Part shown: positions 21,199-31,100 of the stretch, piece by piece
Layout of the letters: the number at the start of each line of letters is the position of its first letter
Numbering within the stretch: the stretch's first letter is position 1
Origin: Gracilaria caudata
Taxonomy: Eukaryota; Rhodophyta; Florideophyceae; Gracilariales; Gracilariaceae
Assembly: GCA_030374735.1 (NCBI GenBank)
Contig: JASCIV010000004.1
Coordinates: 49,257 to 113,256, forward strand
DNA: 64,000 bases
Reading direction: 5' to 3'
The notes under the pieces: model-generated
Databases searched by the model: none
Seen by the model: the letters and a program-made list of their open reading frames with translations, nothing else
What the model was told of the DNA's origin: nothing
Program-made: the position numbers and the translations under genes

Positions 21199-21835
21199 AT
21201 GTGCCTTGTCGCGTTCTCATCTGTTGGTTGCATGCTTGCTTTGTTTGCGTCAAGTAGCTTCGAGGCTCTACCGAAAGCGCACTTGTTTCGTTCTACAATC
21301 GATTGAAGCGCATCCTGTGGACGAGTTCACATCAAGTTGGGATCACGTTTACCCACGTACTTTCACTTTGTAGGTGGTTCATGCGTTGGTTTCTTTCAGA
21401 AGTGAATGCTTCAGCATTGTCATTATTCATTCCGAAGTGAACAAATTACGTTATGGGCGCACCCTTGTCTGGAAGAGCGTTTCCGTTGTGTCTACGGATG
21501 CCAGCGCGCAACAACATAACGCATGTAAAGAATCAGCGTGAGAACGACATTTGTGCCACTCGGTGTTCCATTTCCACGAACCCCTTACCTGCGGAACTCA
21601 TGTGATCCTGTTCGTGTGCGAAAAAAGTTGCTAACTGACGTTTTATCTCTGCGTCTGTGGGGGGCACGACGCGCTGCCCTTTTCTTAAATGACACTAGAA
21701 ATTCAATGGCGTAATATCAGAGCGAACGCTACTTTGAACATGATGTCGCGGTGCTGCGCAGCATGGTTAGCAATCATGATGGAGCAGAAACAAGCGGTTT
21801 CGAGTAGCGGGCTCAGATTAAGGTACAGTATGGCT
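21199..21835. other. Convergent 3' spacer
   Basis: This lies between the stop of RPS16 and the stop of the IWR1-like gene on the other strand. No gene or clear repeat is seen. Confidence 0.4.
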
Positions 21836-22588
21836 TTATCGGTAATCATCGCAGCTATCGTCGTAGTGAGGGTCGTAAGCATAGGCATTTACGTCTCGTA
21901 ATCCCATTCCACACGCACAGCTGACGTCACATTGCGAACCGTGAGAGTGGTACAACTGAGCGTCATCTAGAGACGACGTGTTGGAGAGAGAATCATCTAA
22001 AGAGTGCTGAGGGGTACTCGGATAGTCCACTGTCTTGGCATCCTCGTCAGATGTGCTTGACAGACTTTGATCGTCGTCCTGATCATCAAACAGAGAAATG
22101 TCATCAGCATCTATACAAACAAGTGAAGCTTGTGGATGTTGCTCGTATGCGGTACCATCGACCTCTAAGGTGAAAATATCGTAGAGCTGCTGTACATCGC
22201 TGTGTTGATCGCAACCACGCTGCAACTCTTTGAGTTGGTGCGCAGAAGAATGTTGCACTTCAACGCGATGCATAGGAGTACCATTACACAAAAGTTGATT
22301 AGAAAGGTGTTGGTCCCCTTGTTGAACGACATGCGAAGGGACATCAATCACGCGGGTATCAGAGCGCGCAAGTAATTGTTCGGCTTCGTCAGTCTGGAGG
22401 ACACGACGAAAGCACACGTTGACGCAATGCGATGGTTGATGAGAGTCGGCAGCTTGAGGGCGTTGCGTGGGGTGGTAAGTACGTGTCCTTCTCCGCTTAG
22501 CGTTGACTCGGACATGCACAGCATCCACGCTGCTTTCGGTGTGTTTCCGTTTGAGCCGCAGAATGGGCAGCTGTGAGAACATGTCCAT
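21836..22588 (-). CDS. IWR1: IWR1/SLC7A6OS-like protein
   Basis: The protein has 250 residues, ATG start, one exon. The opening LPILRLKRKHTESSVDAVHV matches the ILRVKRKR...DAL opening of the IWR1 family. The C-terminal half has YDIFTLEVDG followed by a long Asp/Ser/Glu-rich tract containing TVDYPSTP, like the YDIYYLE...DYP region of IWR1. Members bind RNA polymerase II and direct its nuclear import together with an importin. The basic stretch NAKRRRTRT could be a nuclear localisation signal. The middle section is unusually rich in His and Gln. It starts about 445 bases from the divergent GNAT gene. Confidence 0.6.
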   Translation of the reverse strand: MDMFSQLPILRLKRKHTESSVDAVHVRVNAKRRRTRTYHPTQRPQAADSHQPSHCVNVCFRRVLQTDEAEQLLARSDTRVIDVPSHVVQQGDQHLSNQLLCNGTPMHRVEVQHSSAHQLKELQRGCDQHSDVQQLYDIFTLEVDGTAYEQHPQASLVCIDADDISLFDDQDDDQSLSSTSDEDAKTVDYPSTPQHSLDDSLSNTSSLDDAQLYHSHGSQCDVSCACGMGLRDVNAYAYDPHYDDSCDDYR

Positions 22589-23033
22589 TGCTGTTGGAAA
22601 GCGTTACGCAGTGCGCAGGAAGATGACAGAGGAAGACAGCGGGCTGGCGGGGTTGTTGTTGGAGGTAGCGAAGATGAGCAAACGACGGGCGTATGCCGTC
22701 CGCCAGGGTTACGTTACATGATGGTCTCCATTGGGGCGGCAGAATGCGCGTGTTCGGTGACGCGCAGCACGCGACCGACCATGTTCGAGACACGCCGACC
22801 GGTGGCGCGGGCAACAAGAGCGCTCATACGAGCGCGCTTTACAGTGGCGGCTACGCAACGGGCCACGGGTGGCACGTGTCGGACGCCGCGTGGCTGCGGC
22901 CACGACAGCGATAAGATCTCAGCAAGAACCTGAGCTGGCACTAAGACTGAGATAAATGTTAACCTTAGATACTCCTGTAGCACGCGGGAAGGACGAATGC
23001 CGCCACATCTCAAAGAGATAGGTGCCTCGCTCA
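22589..23033. promoter_or_regulatory. Divergent promoter region
   Basis: The IWR1-like gene and the second GNAT gene are transcribed away from this GC-rich segment. No TATA box stands out. Confidence 0.35.
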
Positions 23034-24020
23034 ATGGAGGTGGCAGCTGCGACGCAGAAGAGACTGCCGCGCGAGCTACAGCTGCGCGTGCGCGTGTGCG
23101 CAGCTCCAGACGATGCACTCTTTGAGCAGGTCATTGAGTTGATCAAACGCAACACAAATTGGAATTGGAGCCACGTAATGTTCGAGCTGGTGGAGCAGCC
23201 CATCACGGCGGTTACGGCGCACCATCGAGATACTGAGCAAATGGTAGCCAGCGCGTTTCTGGTGGCGCCCAGCCGCGACTTCGCCACCAGATGGGTGGGG
23301 GTGATGGTGGTTGCAAAGCAGTTTCGGCGACGTGGCGTGGCGACGTGCGTGCTCAACGCGCTGCTCGAACAGCGCTGCGCGACGCAAGACGTGCAACGCG
23401 TGGAATTGCTTGCCTCGGAAAACGGCGCAAAGTTGTACAAAACGCTAGCGTTCCGTGATGTGCCCGAGCTGAATGTGTGTCTGATGCAGTACGACCTGAA
23501 CGCACACGAAGAATTTGAAATTGCGCGCGATGTGCTCTTTCTCACCGACGACGCGCATGAGCTGCGGAGAGAGGCCGCAGAGCTGTGCTCCAGCGTGGCA
23601 GGCGATCGGCGGCGCGCGTTGCAGGCGCTGTTCAAACACGGAAGTTGTTTCGTTGAACGCCACGCGGACGGAACAATTCAGGGCACGGCATGGATTCGTC
23701 GCGTGCAAAGCGCAGGCGTCGAAACGTGGTGGCTGGGTCCACTCATCTCTCGGCACACGACGACGACAAAATCAATCGCGCGAGCCGCTTTGGCACACGC
23801 GCTCCAGCACAGCGCGACAGCGCCAGCGCGCGTCCAGACGCTGGCGCTCAACTCCGACGCGCTGTTTGAGCAAATGCGCTTCGCCAAACTCAGAAGCGTG
23901 CCGTTCATGCGACGAGAAACGCGCGTACCGGCGCGTAACTCAAATGCGCAGCGCGTCGGCGCTCCAAACAAGCCATCTCTCGCGCGCTACGTCTCGCTGT
24001 TCGACTTTCACGTCGGCTGA
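23034..24020 (+). CDS. GNAT acetyltransferase with two GNAT-like halves
   Basis: The first ATG is at 23034, four codons after a GTG in the same frame. The product has 328 residues. The first half (about 10-160) is a GNAT domain with the acetyl-CoA loop RRRGVATCVL preceded by WVGVMVVAKQF, and the ending ENGAKLYKTLAFRDVPEL. The second half (about 190-320) has a weaker GNAT-like pattern (CFVERHADGTIQGTAWIRR, LGPLISRHTTTTKSIARAAL) that fits the tandem arrangement seen in several uncharacterised acetyltransferases. The sequence is GC-rich compared with its neighbours. The substrate is unknown. Confidence 0.7.
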   Translation: MEVAAATQKRLPRELQLRVRVCAAPDDALFEQVIELIKRNTNWNWSHVMFELVEQPITAVTAHHRDTEQMVASAFLVAPSRDFATRWVGVMVVAKQFRRRGVATCVLNALLEQRCATQDVQRVELLASENGAKLYKTLAFRDVPELNVCLMQYDLNAHEEFEIARDVLFLTDDAHELRREAAELCSSVAGDRRRALQALFKHGSCFVERHADGTIQGTAWIRRVQSAGVETWWLGPLISRHTTTTKSIARAALAHALQHSATAPARVQTLALNSDALFEQMRFAKLRSVPFMRRETRVPARNSNAQRVGAPNKPSLARYVSLFDFHVG

Positions 24021-24394
24021 GAGCAGTTCGCTCCGCTGTGCGCGCCGGCGCAGCGCGCGCCGGAGGTGCTGGCGCCCAACGGCCTACGTCAGGTCGCGCG
24101 CTGCGCGCCGTGTGATTGGGCGCGCCAAATTTCGCCACCGCCAATCGCATCGTGCTTCGCATGCGTTCGCCGCGCCGAAACTCACGCTCTCGCAGCGCAC
24201 ACGTGTAACGGCGCAGCGAGCGGCGCCGCGCGCGCTCGGCGCCACATAAAACGAGCGCATCGCACGCGTGCAATGTGGCCATCGTCCGCTCCCCCGAACC
24301 TCCCTGCCTGCTCCCCCACCGCCGCCACTGACGCGCACTGCCGTCCGCTGTGACACCGCACGTTGATCGCAAGTTCTCCGCCGTCCTGCCACAC
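24021..24394. other. GC-rich spacer and bZIP promoter
   Basis: This is a very GC-rich segment with many GCGC motifs, between the second GNAT stop and the bZIP start. A TATA-like element at 24245-24251 is the only candidate signal. Confidence 0.4.
24245..24251 (+). promoter_or_regulatory. Possible TATA box of the bZIP gene
   Basis: The element CATAAAA stands out in a GC-rich stretch about 145 bases upstream of the bZIP ATG. Confidence 0.35.
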
Positions 24395-25285
24395 ATGACC
24401 AACGTACTGTCCGCGCTCGACGCGTCTTGCTCCTCGCCTGCCTCTCTCGTTCCGCTGGATTTGTCCCCTGTGCTTCAGTACTCAGACGCCGCAACGTCGT
24501 CGTTTTTGTTGTCTCCCTTATGTGCCGCTGCATCGCTTCGCTCTCCGCTTGTCGCTGATCCCTTTCTCAAGTCGCCGCTGTTTTCCGCGCTCCCCATCTC
24601 TCCGCTCAGTTCGCCCACCTCCGCTCTTGCCTTCCTTCAGTCGCCGTTTCATCCGCTCAAGCAAGTGCAAAAAGTTGCGCCTCGCGCCGCTGCGGAATAT
24701 ACCTCGTCGCCGATTTCACTGCCTACCGCCGATTCGCCCATGACTGATGAACCGCGCTCACCGTCTGCCACCACCGCAACCAATGTCACCCCGCGGCCTT
24801 CTCCGTCGCTCACAGATCCTTACGCCGTCACCAACGAAAACGAAAGCATTGCAACCACCATCACCACTACTGCCATCGCCAGCAGCCCCGCCAGCACAGC
24901 TGAGCGTGTCGCGGTCGCTGCACCCAGCCCGTCAAGCAACAAGCCACTCAAGGCCACTTCGGCCATTGACAAGGCAGCGGAACGTCGGAGAAAAAACCGG
25001 GAGAGTTCCAGTCGTTGCTACTACAATCGCAAGCGAATCATTCAAAAGCTTGAGGCGCAGCTCGTGGCTGAGAAGGACAAACTCACCATGATGTACGATC
25101 GCGCGTTGCAGCTTCGCCATGACAATGCGCGTCTCAAGAAGGAGGTGGTCACAAATGGATATGCCTTACCGTCGTCTCGCTCAAAACACGCGAGTAGCAA
25201 GAGCACCAACTCGTTCTCGCTGCGAGATTATCTGCGACTTTTGCACAGCTCCACGTATCAGAACCCGTCGCATGCGTTATTGTAA
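24395..25285 (+). CDS. bZIP transcription factor with altered basic region
   Basis: The first ATG at 24395 gives 296 residues. The frame extends upstream only from a GTG. The N-terminal 195 residues are Ser/Pro/Thr/Ala-rich, like an activation domain, with repeated SPL(F/C/V) motifs. The bZIP lies at about 204-260. The basic region RRRKNRESSSRCYYNRKR is followed by a zipper with leucines spaced in heptads (KLEAQLVAEKDKL, then ALQLRHDNARLKKEV). In bZIPs the invariant pattern is N-x7-R; here the position of that arginine is tyrosine, while the first zipper leucine keeps its normal distance. Nuclear DNA-binding dimer is the expected role; target sequence may differ. Confidence 0.85.
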   Translation: MTNVLSALDASCSSPASLVPLDLSPVLQYSDAATSSFLLSPLCAAASLRSPLVADPFLKSPLFSALPISPLSSPTSALAFLQSPFHPLKQVQKVAPRAAAEYTSSPISLPTADSPMTDEPRSPSATTATNVTPRPSPSLTDPYAVTNENESIATTITTTAIASSPASTAERVAVAAPSPSSNKPLKATSAIDKAAERRRKNRESSSRCYYNRKRIIQKLEAQLVAEKDKLTMMYDRALQLRHDNARLKKEVVTNGYALPSSRSKHASSKSTNSFSLRDYLRLLHSSTYQNPSHALL

Positions 25286-28138
25286 AGTAGTATGCTCTTG
25301 TGCATCATATTTCATTGTTTGTGCTGCTCTACGCGCTTGCCCCGGAAGACAGTGTGAGGCGTGAGGAAGATCATGCTGAGCGTCTCGGGTACAGTGGATC
25401 GCGGCGCGCTCTCGGCGCGTGCCACGCTCGAGTGTTTTTGCGCGGTAAGCCCTTGTGTATGAACAACGAGGCATTTCGTTTAACGTTTCTGGATTAAAGT
25501 TAGTTTCTACGCTCTCCACCACGACTGCTTGCCCTGCCGTTACTCTAACTCTACGTCACGTTTTATAGGAGAACAAAAACTCCCAAAAATGCTCACGTTG
25601 TATGACTTCGCGGAGCGCATACACCTGCGTTGTTGCGCTTTGTCACGGCTCTTCTTTCAGGTGGCGCACATATAACCAATCCGAGGTGCAAAGCTGGTCC
25701 TCTTGAGTTCTCTCTCACCTTCCATGTATCTATCAGTGAAATGCCACTCGACATGGGGGGCTGATTCACTGCTCTTTCGAGCGCGTGTGCTGAACTGGTG
25801 CAGGCAGCATTGCCCCTGTTAGATACAGTCTTTTTGGCCTCGCTTCGAGAAATTGCATGGCACGTCTCAGCTTCAGTCCGCATGCCAACTCATTCTAAGC
25901 TCACTTCTTCCCTCTTGCAGCATCACTCTGCCTCCCTTCTGGTTTCCATGACCACCATTGGTATGGCCTCTCACAAACGCCCCTTCCAGTGGCCCACGCT
26001 TGCAATCATGGAACAGAAACACGTACTCCGCGAACACATTTGGCAAGATCTTCCCACGACGACGCAGTGGGTTATGGAGTTTGACCTGTATCATTTGCAA
26101 CGTAGTTCTACAGTTGGCAGCATCCAATCACCCAAATCGCTCCCAACCGGGTGTCTACAATTCTTTCTTATTTTGTAGTCCTCTCTTTCAATGCCAGGCG
26201 GGAAGCAAGCGCTTTGTCACGGCATGTTGACTCATTGCCGCATCACTCGTTGCTGGCCACGCAGCGTTATGACCATATATTTTGCTTCCCAGAGACGTAA
26301 TATTCCTTCCCCCCACACGTACGGCAACGTGAAACGCAGTTATGATAACCTAGCAGTTGAATGCAACAAGGGACAATAAGCGCCTGTATCCACAAACTTT
26401 CCGCGGGGCACTGTAACGGTAGCCCTCTTTAACCCTCGTGAGCTTGCATCACGCTATCTATTGCTGTACGATTTGTCCAAGTATTGGGAACGCTCCTGTT
26501 GCCTCCTACTCGGAGAAAGAAGAAAAAGAGGTACGATAGAGGGGCTGACACGGAAAGCCATCATGGTGTTCATCTCGTCGTGCTCCCATGCACTCTAAAA
26601 AAGCGTCTCACTCTGTGAGACACGTCCGCCTGTATCTGAAAAGTCACAGGAGCTGAAATCGACGATCTCTTTCCTATGGAGAGAAAACAGTTTCTTTGCG
26701 AAGCTCTCCTTCACACTGGCAACACAAGTCTGCAGTACATAACAAAGAGATCAACTTTGGTTGACAAACTTAGAGATCTAACACGTCTTGTTCTAGTATT
26801 CACCGATGTTTCTTCGACACTAAGATCATCATCATCATCATTAAAGCTACTAGTGCAAGGTCTATATTTGAAACGAACAAGTTTGAAACCTTTGTCCCGC
26901 ACTGGGGTTTTCCAATGGTTTCAGTCATACAAAGCAATCAGCTCCTCGTTGATTTCTACCCAAGAACTAGTGCTTTCCACAGATATTATTCTGACGCATA
27001 ACGCGAAAACACCACATAGAGTACAAAATGTACTGTACAAGTCGTCATAATCTCGAATGATAAAGCTCCGTCTGATCTGATGCAAGGAGTGGAGGGCTCG
27101 ACTAATCTGTTTCCTTTTTGTATATATACAAAAGAAAACTCTCGAGCTCTTGCTCTAGCTAGTGAATAAAGCTGTTTCATCATCATCATCATTTAGTTAG
27201 TTAGGCTACGATTATTGTGGGACTTGCGACATTTTGCTGTAGCAGAACGAAGGAGGCTATTGCTCAAGGTTCACTGGGGAAGACCCAAATGATAAATGCT
27301 TAATGTTCCAATCCTCTTCTTTGTGCCTAGCAGTTCTCTACCTCACAGTTCTTAACAGCAAGTAGTTCCGCATTAACAAAAGGCGAAGAATGCCCTCCAT
27401 GTTGGCAGCTCAGCTATTGGTACTGGCTCCGCGAAATAAATCTTCAAAAGTGTTATTCTCACGTGAGGTCAGTATCGTACCGATGGTTCACTTCAACATG
27501 CTCTACACCCGCACTTTGAAGAGGGGACATGTACGTCTATTATGAGTGCTACCTGTTCCTAGTTACAAGTTTGTTGTAACCACGGGAAAATATGATACTA
27601 CACCAGATGATTCGGACGTCGTTTTGATCTAAGCATCCAGTCGGACAGGATCATTTTGCTCAGGAGCAAGCATCTGTTCTATCGTAGTTGACATAGTGAA
27701 TCCAACAACGTACGTTACGTTGAAAATCTAAACGGGGAGCACACCTCTTCTCTCTCGCGTTGATTTCCAGCGTTTGAAATCAAGATAGTAGCCCATACAT
27801 GCTATGCTATCAATTTGGGAAGAGTGTGATATCAGCATGTTGTACCTGTTGACAAATGTCGCGGTGGGCATATCATCCCCACTATGTGGATCCATCTAGA
27901 GACCAAGGGATCCGACGAAATACTAAAGTTAGTCTGATCAGTTCTCTGCGCAAAAACATCGACCTTCCAGTTCCCGTATTCGCAGACTCTTCCAAGTTTC
28001 TGCGAAGCCGTAAGGATGAAACCCGAGGTCATGTCGATTGAATTAATAGTGGACTCATACCTACGGGAGGCTCAGGGCTCTATTCATCAGGTCAGCATGT
28101 GCTGGCGAGAATGGCCATGCCTGAAGTGTACTGACCTG
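25286..28138. other. 2.9 kb region without a clear gene
   Basis: Between the bZIP stop and the helicase stop. Two open frames of about 125 codons (25798-26178 and 26676-27050, plus strand) have no recognisable domain. The second contains an ATC/CAT trinucleotide run, and another such run occurs near 27178-27192. A small perfect hairpin lies at 26604-26620. An acceptor-like sequence (CCCTCTTGCAG) near 25910-25920 hints at an untranslated or noncoding transcript, but nothing firmer can be said. Confidence 0.35.
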
Positions 28139-31100
28139 CTATCGCCATCTGCCACCTCTTCCATGGCCTCTATATCGCCCACGACCTCGACCTCTACCAC
28201 CGTAACTATTCTGCATGCTCTTCCCACGGCCCCATGAATCGCGAGCCCATTGGTCTTGGTTGACATACCCTCCATGCATCTCGTTCCCAGCCATACCGCC
28301 TACATATCCGTTGAACTCGTTGACGGGATACACAGGGTTGCCTACAGCATTTGAGTTCATCCCAGCTGCGGACATTTGCATTAATACGGCCTGTTGTCGC
28401 AGGGCTTCTTGTTGTTGCATCGCTTGCTGTTGCATCGCTTGCTGTTGCAAAGCTTGATGTGGGTGCATAACTTGATGTGGTTGAAGACCAGGATGCTGTT
28501 GCATCGCCTGCTGTTGGTGCAATGCTTGCTGTTGTTGCATCACTTGTTGTTGTTGCATAGCTTGTTGCTGCAAAACTTGTTGTTGAATCATCTGCTGCTG
28601 CATCAATTGCTGCTGAAATGCCTGCTGCTGTACGGGAGGCAGAGACATAAGTGCGGAAGGGGCTGGCCCCATGCTTGGGTCCACAACATTCATAACGGGA
28701 TAGTTGTTCATGTTGGATGTATACTGCATGCCTCCTCTCCATGTCGCATGGGACCCATAGCTTGGGTTATTCCGATCAGAATTGAAGTGCTCATTATGAC
28801 GTTCTGATCTTCCTCGTTTTGACCTTGATCTTCCTCTGTCATATCCCCTACCCCTGGGACGATAAGAGTCATTACCTCTTGGTCGCTTTCGACTACCACG
28901 TCCCCTATCAATCCATGGTCTCCCAACGTGCTCTCCATATGGTACAGTTTCTCTTCGAAACCCATAAGGATTCCAATCATTGTTTGCATCCTGAGCTTGG
29001 TAGGTTTCCATTGAATTATGAGAATCTCCGAGACTTGGGTTGTCCAAGTTTCGTTGGGGCTTTACTTCCATGCCTTCTCGTGTTCCGGATCCTGGTACAG
29101 CCTCTTCACTTGTAGTTTTTTTCTCTGCGATTGTTTCTTGCTCTTTCTTTTCTGGAGCGCTATTTGCATCTTTTTGAGAGAAAAGGAGGTCCCATCCTGA
29201 AGGTGCCGCACTGTCCTTGTCAGCTTCTTGATACTTTTCTTTCTTGAGCCTTGTGTCGTTTCGAGTGCCTTTTGTAGTGTTTACATCTCTCCGATTTCGG
29301 TGCACAAAATCGTTCTTGTAGCCCGCTTCCCCTTCTTGAGGAATTTCAGAGATAGACTGTTGTGGCTCAGCTCCATTTGCAATGGCCTCTCTTGTAGAAA
29401 TATCTGGGTTTAGGTGGGCTGCAGCCAAAGCTGAATCGTTCACTAGATGAAGTTTCCCTTGTGCTTCGGAAACTTTTGATTCGGACTTGTTTGCTTCAAT
29501 TGCCTCAACCGTGTGGGAACCATTGGTCACAATCGCAGCGGCCATAACAGTCTCTATATCTAGATTTCCACCCCTGCTCACATGATCTGCTAGAGTTGCT
29601 TCAACCGCTTGAGCATTTCCGAAACCAGCGTCTGAAAGTACTTGCGTCATCTGCTTAATCTCCGGCTGACTGGCTTGCACGGGTACCACACCATGCTGGA
29701 GTGCCTGTCCCGTTTCTGAAAGCAATGGTTGAGCCTGTATCGCTTGCGGATCATGTGTCGGCTGAAGTGGAACACCTCCTTCGTTCGCTGTATTTTCATG
29801 TTCAATAACCTGAGATTTCGACTTCGCATTCGATTCCTTTCGATCTTTCTTTTGCGTCATTCTTTTCCTTGGGTCAACTGGACCTGGTGCTGCTATTCTA
29901 GCAAAACTAGCAGTTAGAGAAAGATTCTCTGTTCCTTTCTGTGACGCACTCTTCGTAGCAACCTTTCCGTTGCTGAGGTCTCTAGTTTCGTTTTGTACTA
30001 ATGGATCACTGTTAGGTGGTACAGGTTCAAGACACCTCGAAACATTTGAAACGGATATGAGACATCCACGAGAATTGGCATCTTCTACTAACTCTGCCCA
30101 ATCCGCCGAGCCTTCAGAGAGCGCTTGAGCAGAACCCAAAATGATCAAAGACGCTCTTGCTCTGGTGAGACCCACGTTCATTCTCCTCACGTCCCTCACG
30201 AATCCAATTCCTCGATTGAGAGAAACGGTCCGAACGCATGAGAACACAACAAACTCTTTCTCCCGGCCTTGATAGGAATCCACTGTATCTATTTCTACAT
30301 CACCAGTTGGAATCCCTGCCCGGTCGAAGGACTGACGTAATTCTTGCATCTGTCTCTTATACGGCGTAACGACACCAAATCCAGAAACCGATCCAGGTGA
30401 CTTCCCGGCAGGGGAAAACAGGGGATCTTGCGGAAATTCTTTCTTCAGTTTGGTATATATCGATGCGGCTAGTTCTGCCTCAACAGGGTTGAATACAGAT
30501 TTATCATCTCGACTGCGCTTTTCTTGTCCTTCGGATATATCGAGAAACACATATGGACCAAATTTAGGACGCAGAGAATGTCTGTGGTACGGTCGGCCTC
30601 TATGCTCACCTTGAACGCTCTCGTCATCAACAAGTCTTCCGTTATAAAAATATCTACGGGGAAAGGACGATATCGCTGGATGCATTCGATACTGTGTGTC
30701 AAGCAAAAGGACTGCTTGCCCCGCGCGACAGACGCGTTCTAACAAAGACTGACCGTACGCTAGTCCCGCTGAACCAGATGATAGGACCGTCGCCGGAAGC
30801 TGTTGCGGATCACCGACCAGTAGACAACGTGATGCACCGAGTGTCAGTGGAATGAGGCAAGAAGTTTCAGTGGCTTGAGCTCCTTCGTCAATGACAACTG
30901 TGTCAAAAAGCGCCGTTTGTACATCATCAAAGAAATCGCTGGAACCTTTTCGGGTGAGAATACTCGATGCTGATCCTGAAAGTGTCGCGAATACCAGTTG
31001 TGCGTCTTCAACATATGTGCGGGCAATCATACGCAACTTATCTTCCCGTGTTACGCCCTTCTTTCTGTCTGCCACTGCTATACGAAGTCTTCTCATGTCA

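Noticed and set aside
25798..26178. 126-codon plus-strand frame
   Set aside because: No recognisable motif. An acceptor-like site lies inside it, but no donor or second exon could be placed. Left as unassigned spacer.
26676..27050. 124-codon plus-strand frame with a Ser run
   Set aside because: The Ser run comes from an ATC/TCA trinucleotide repeat, and the rest has no domain.
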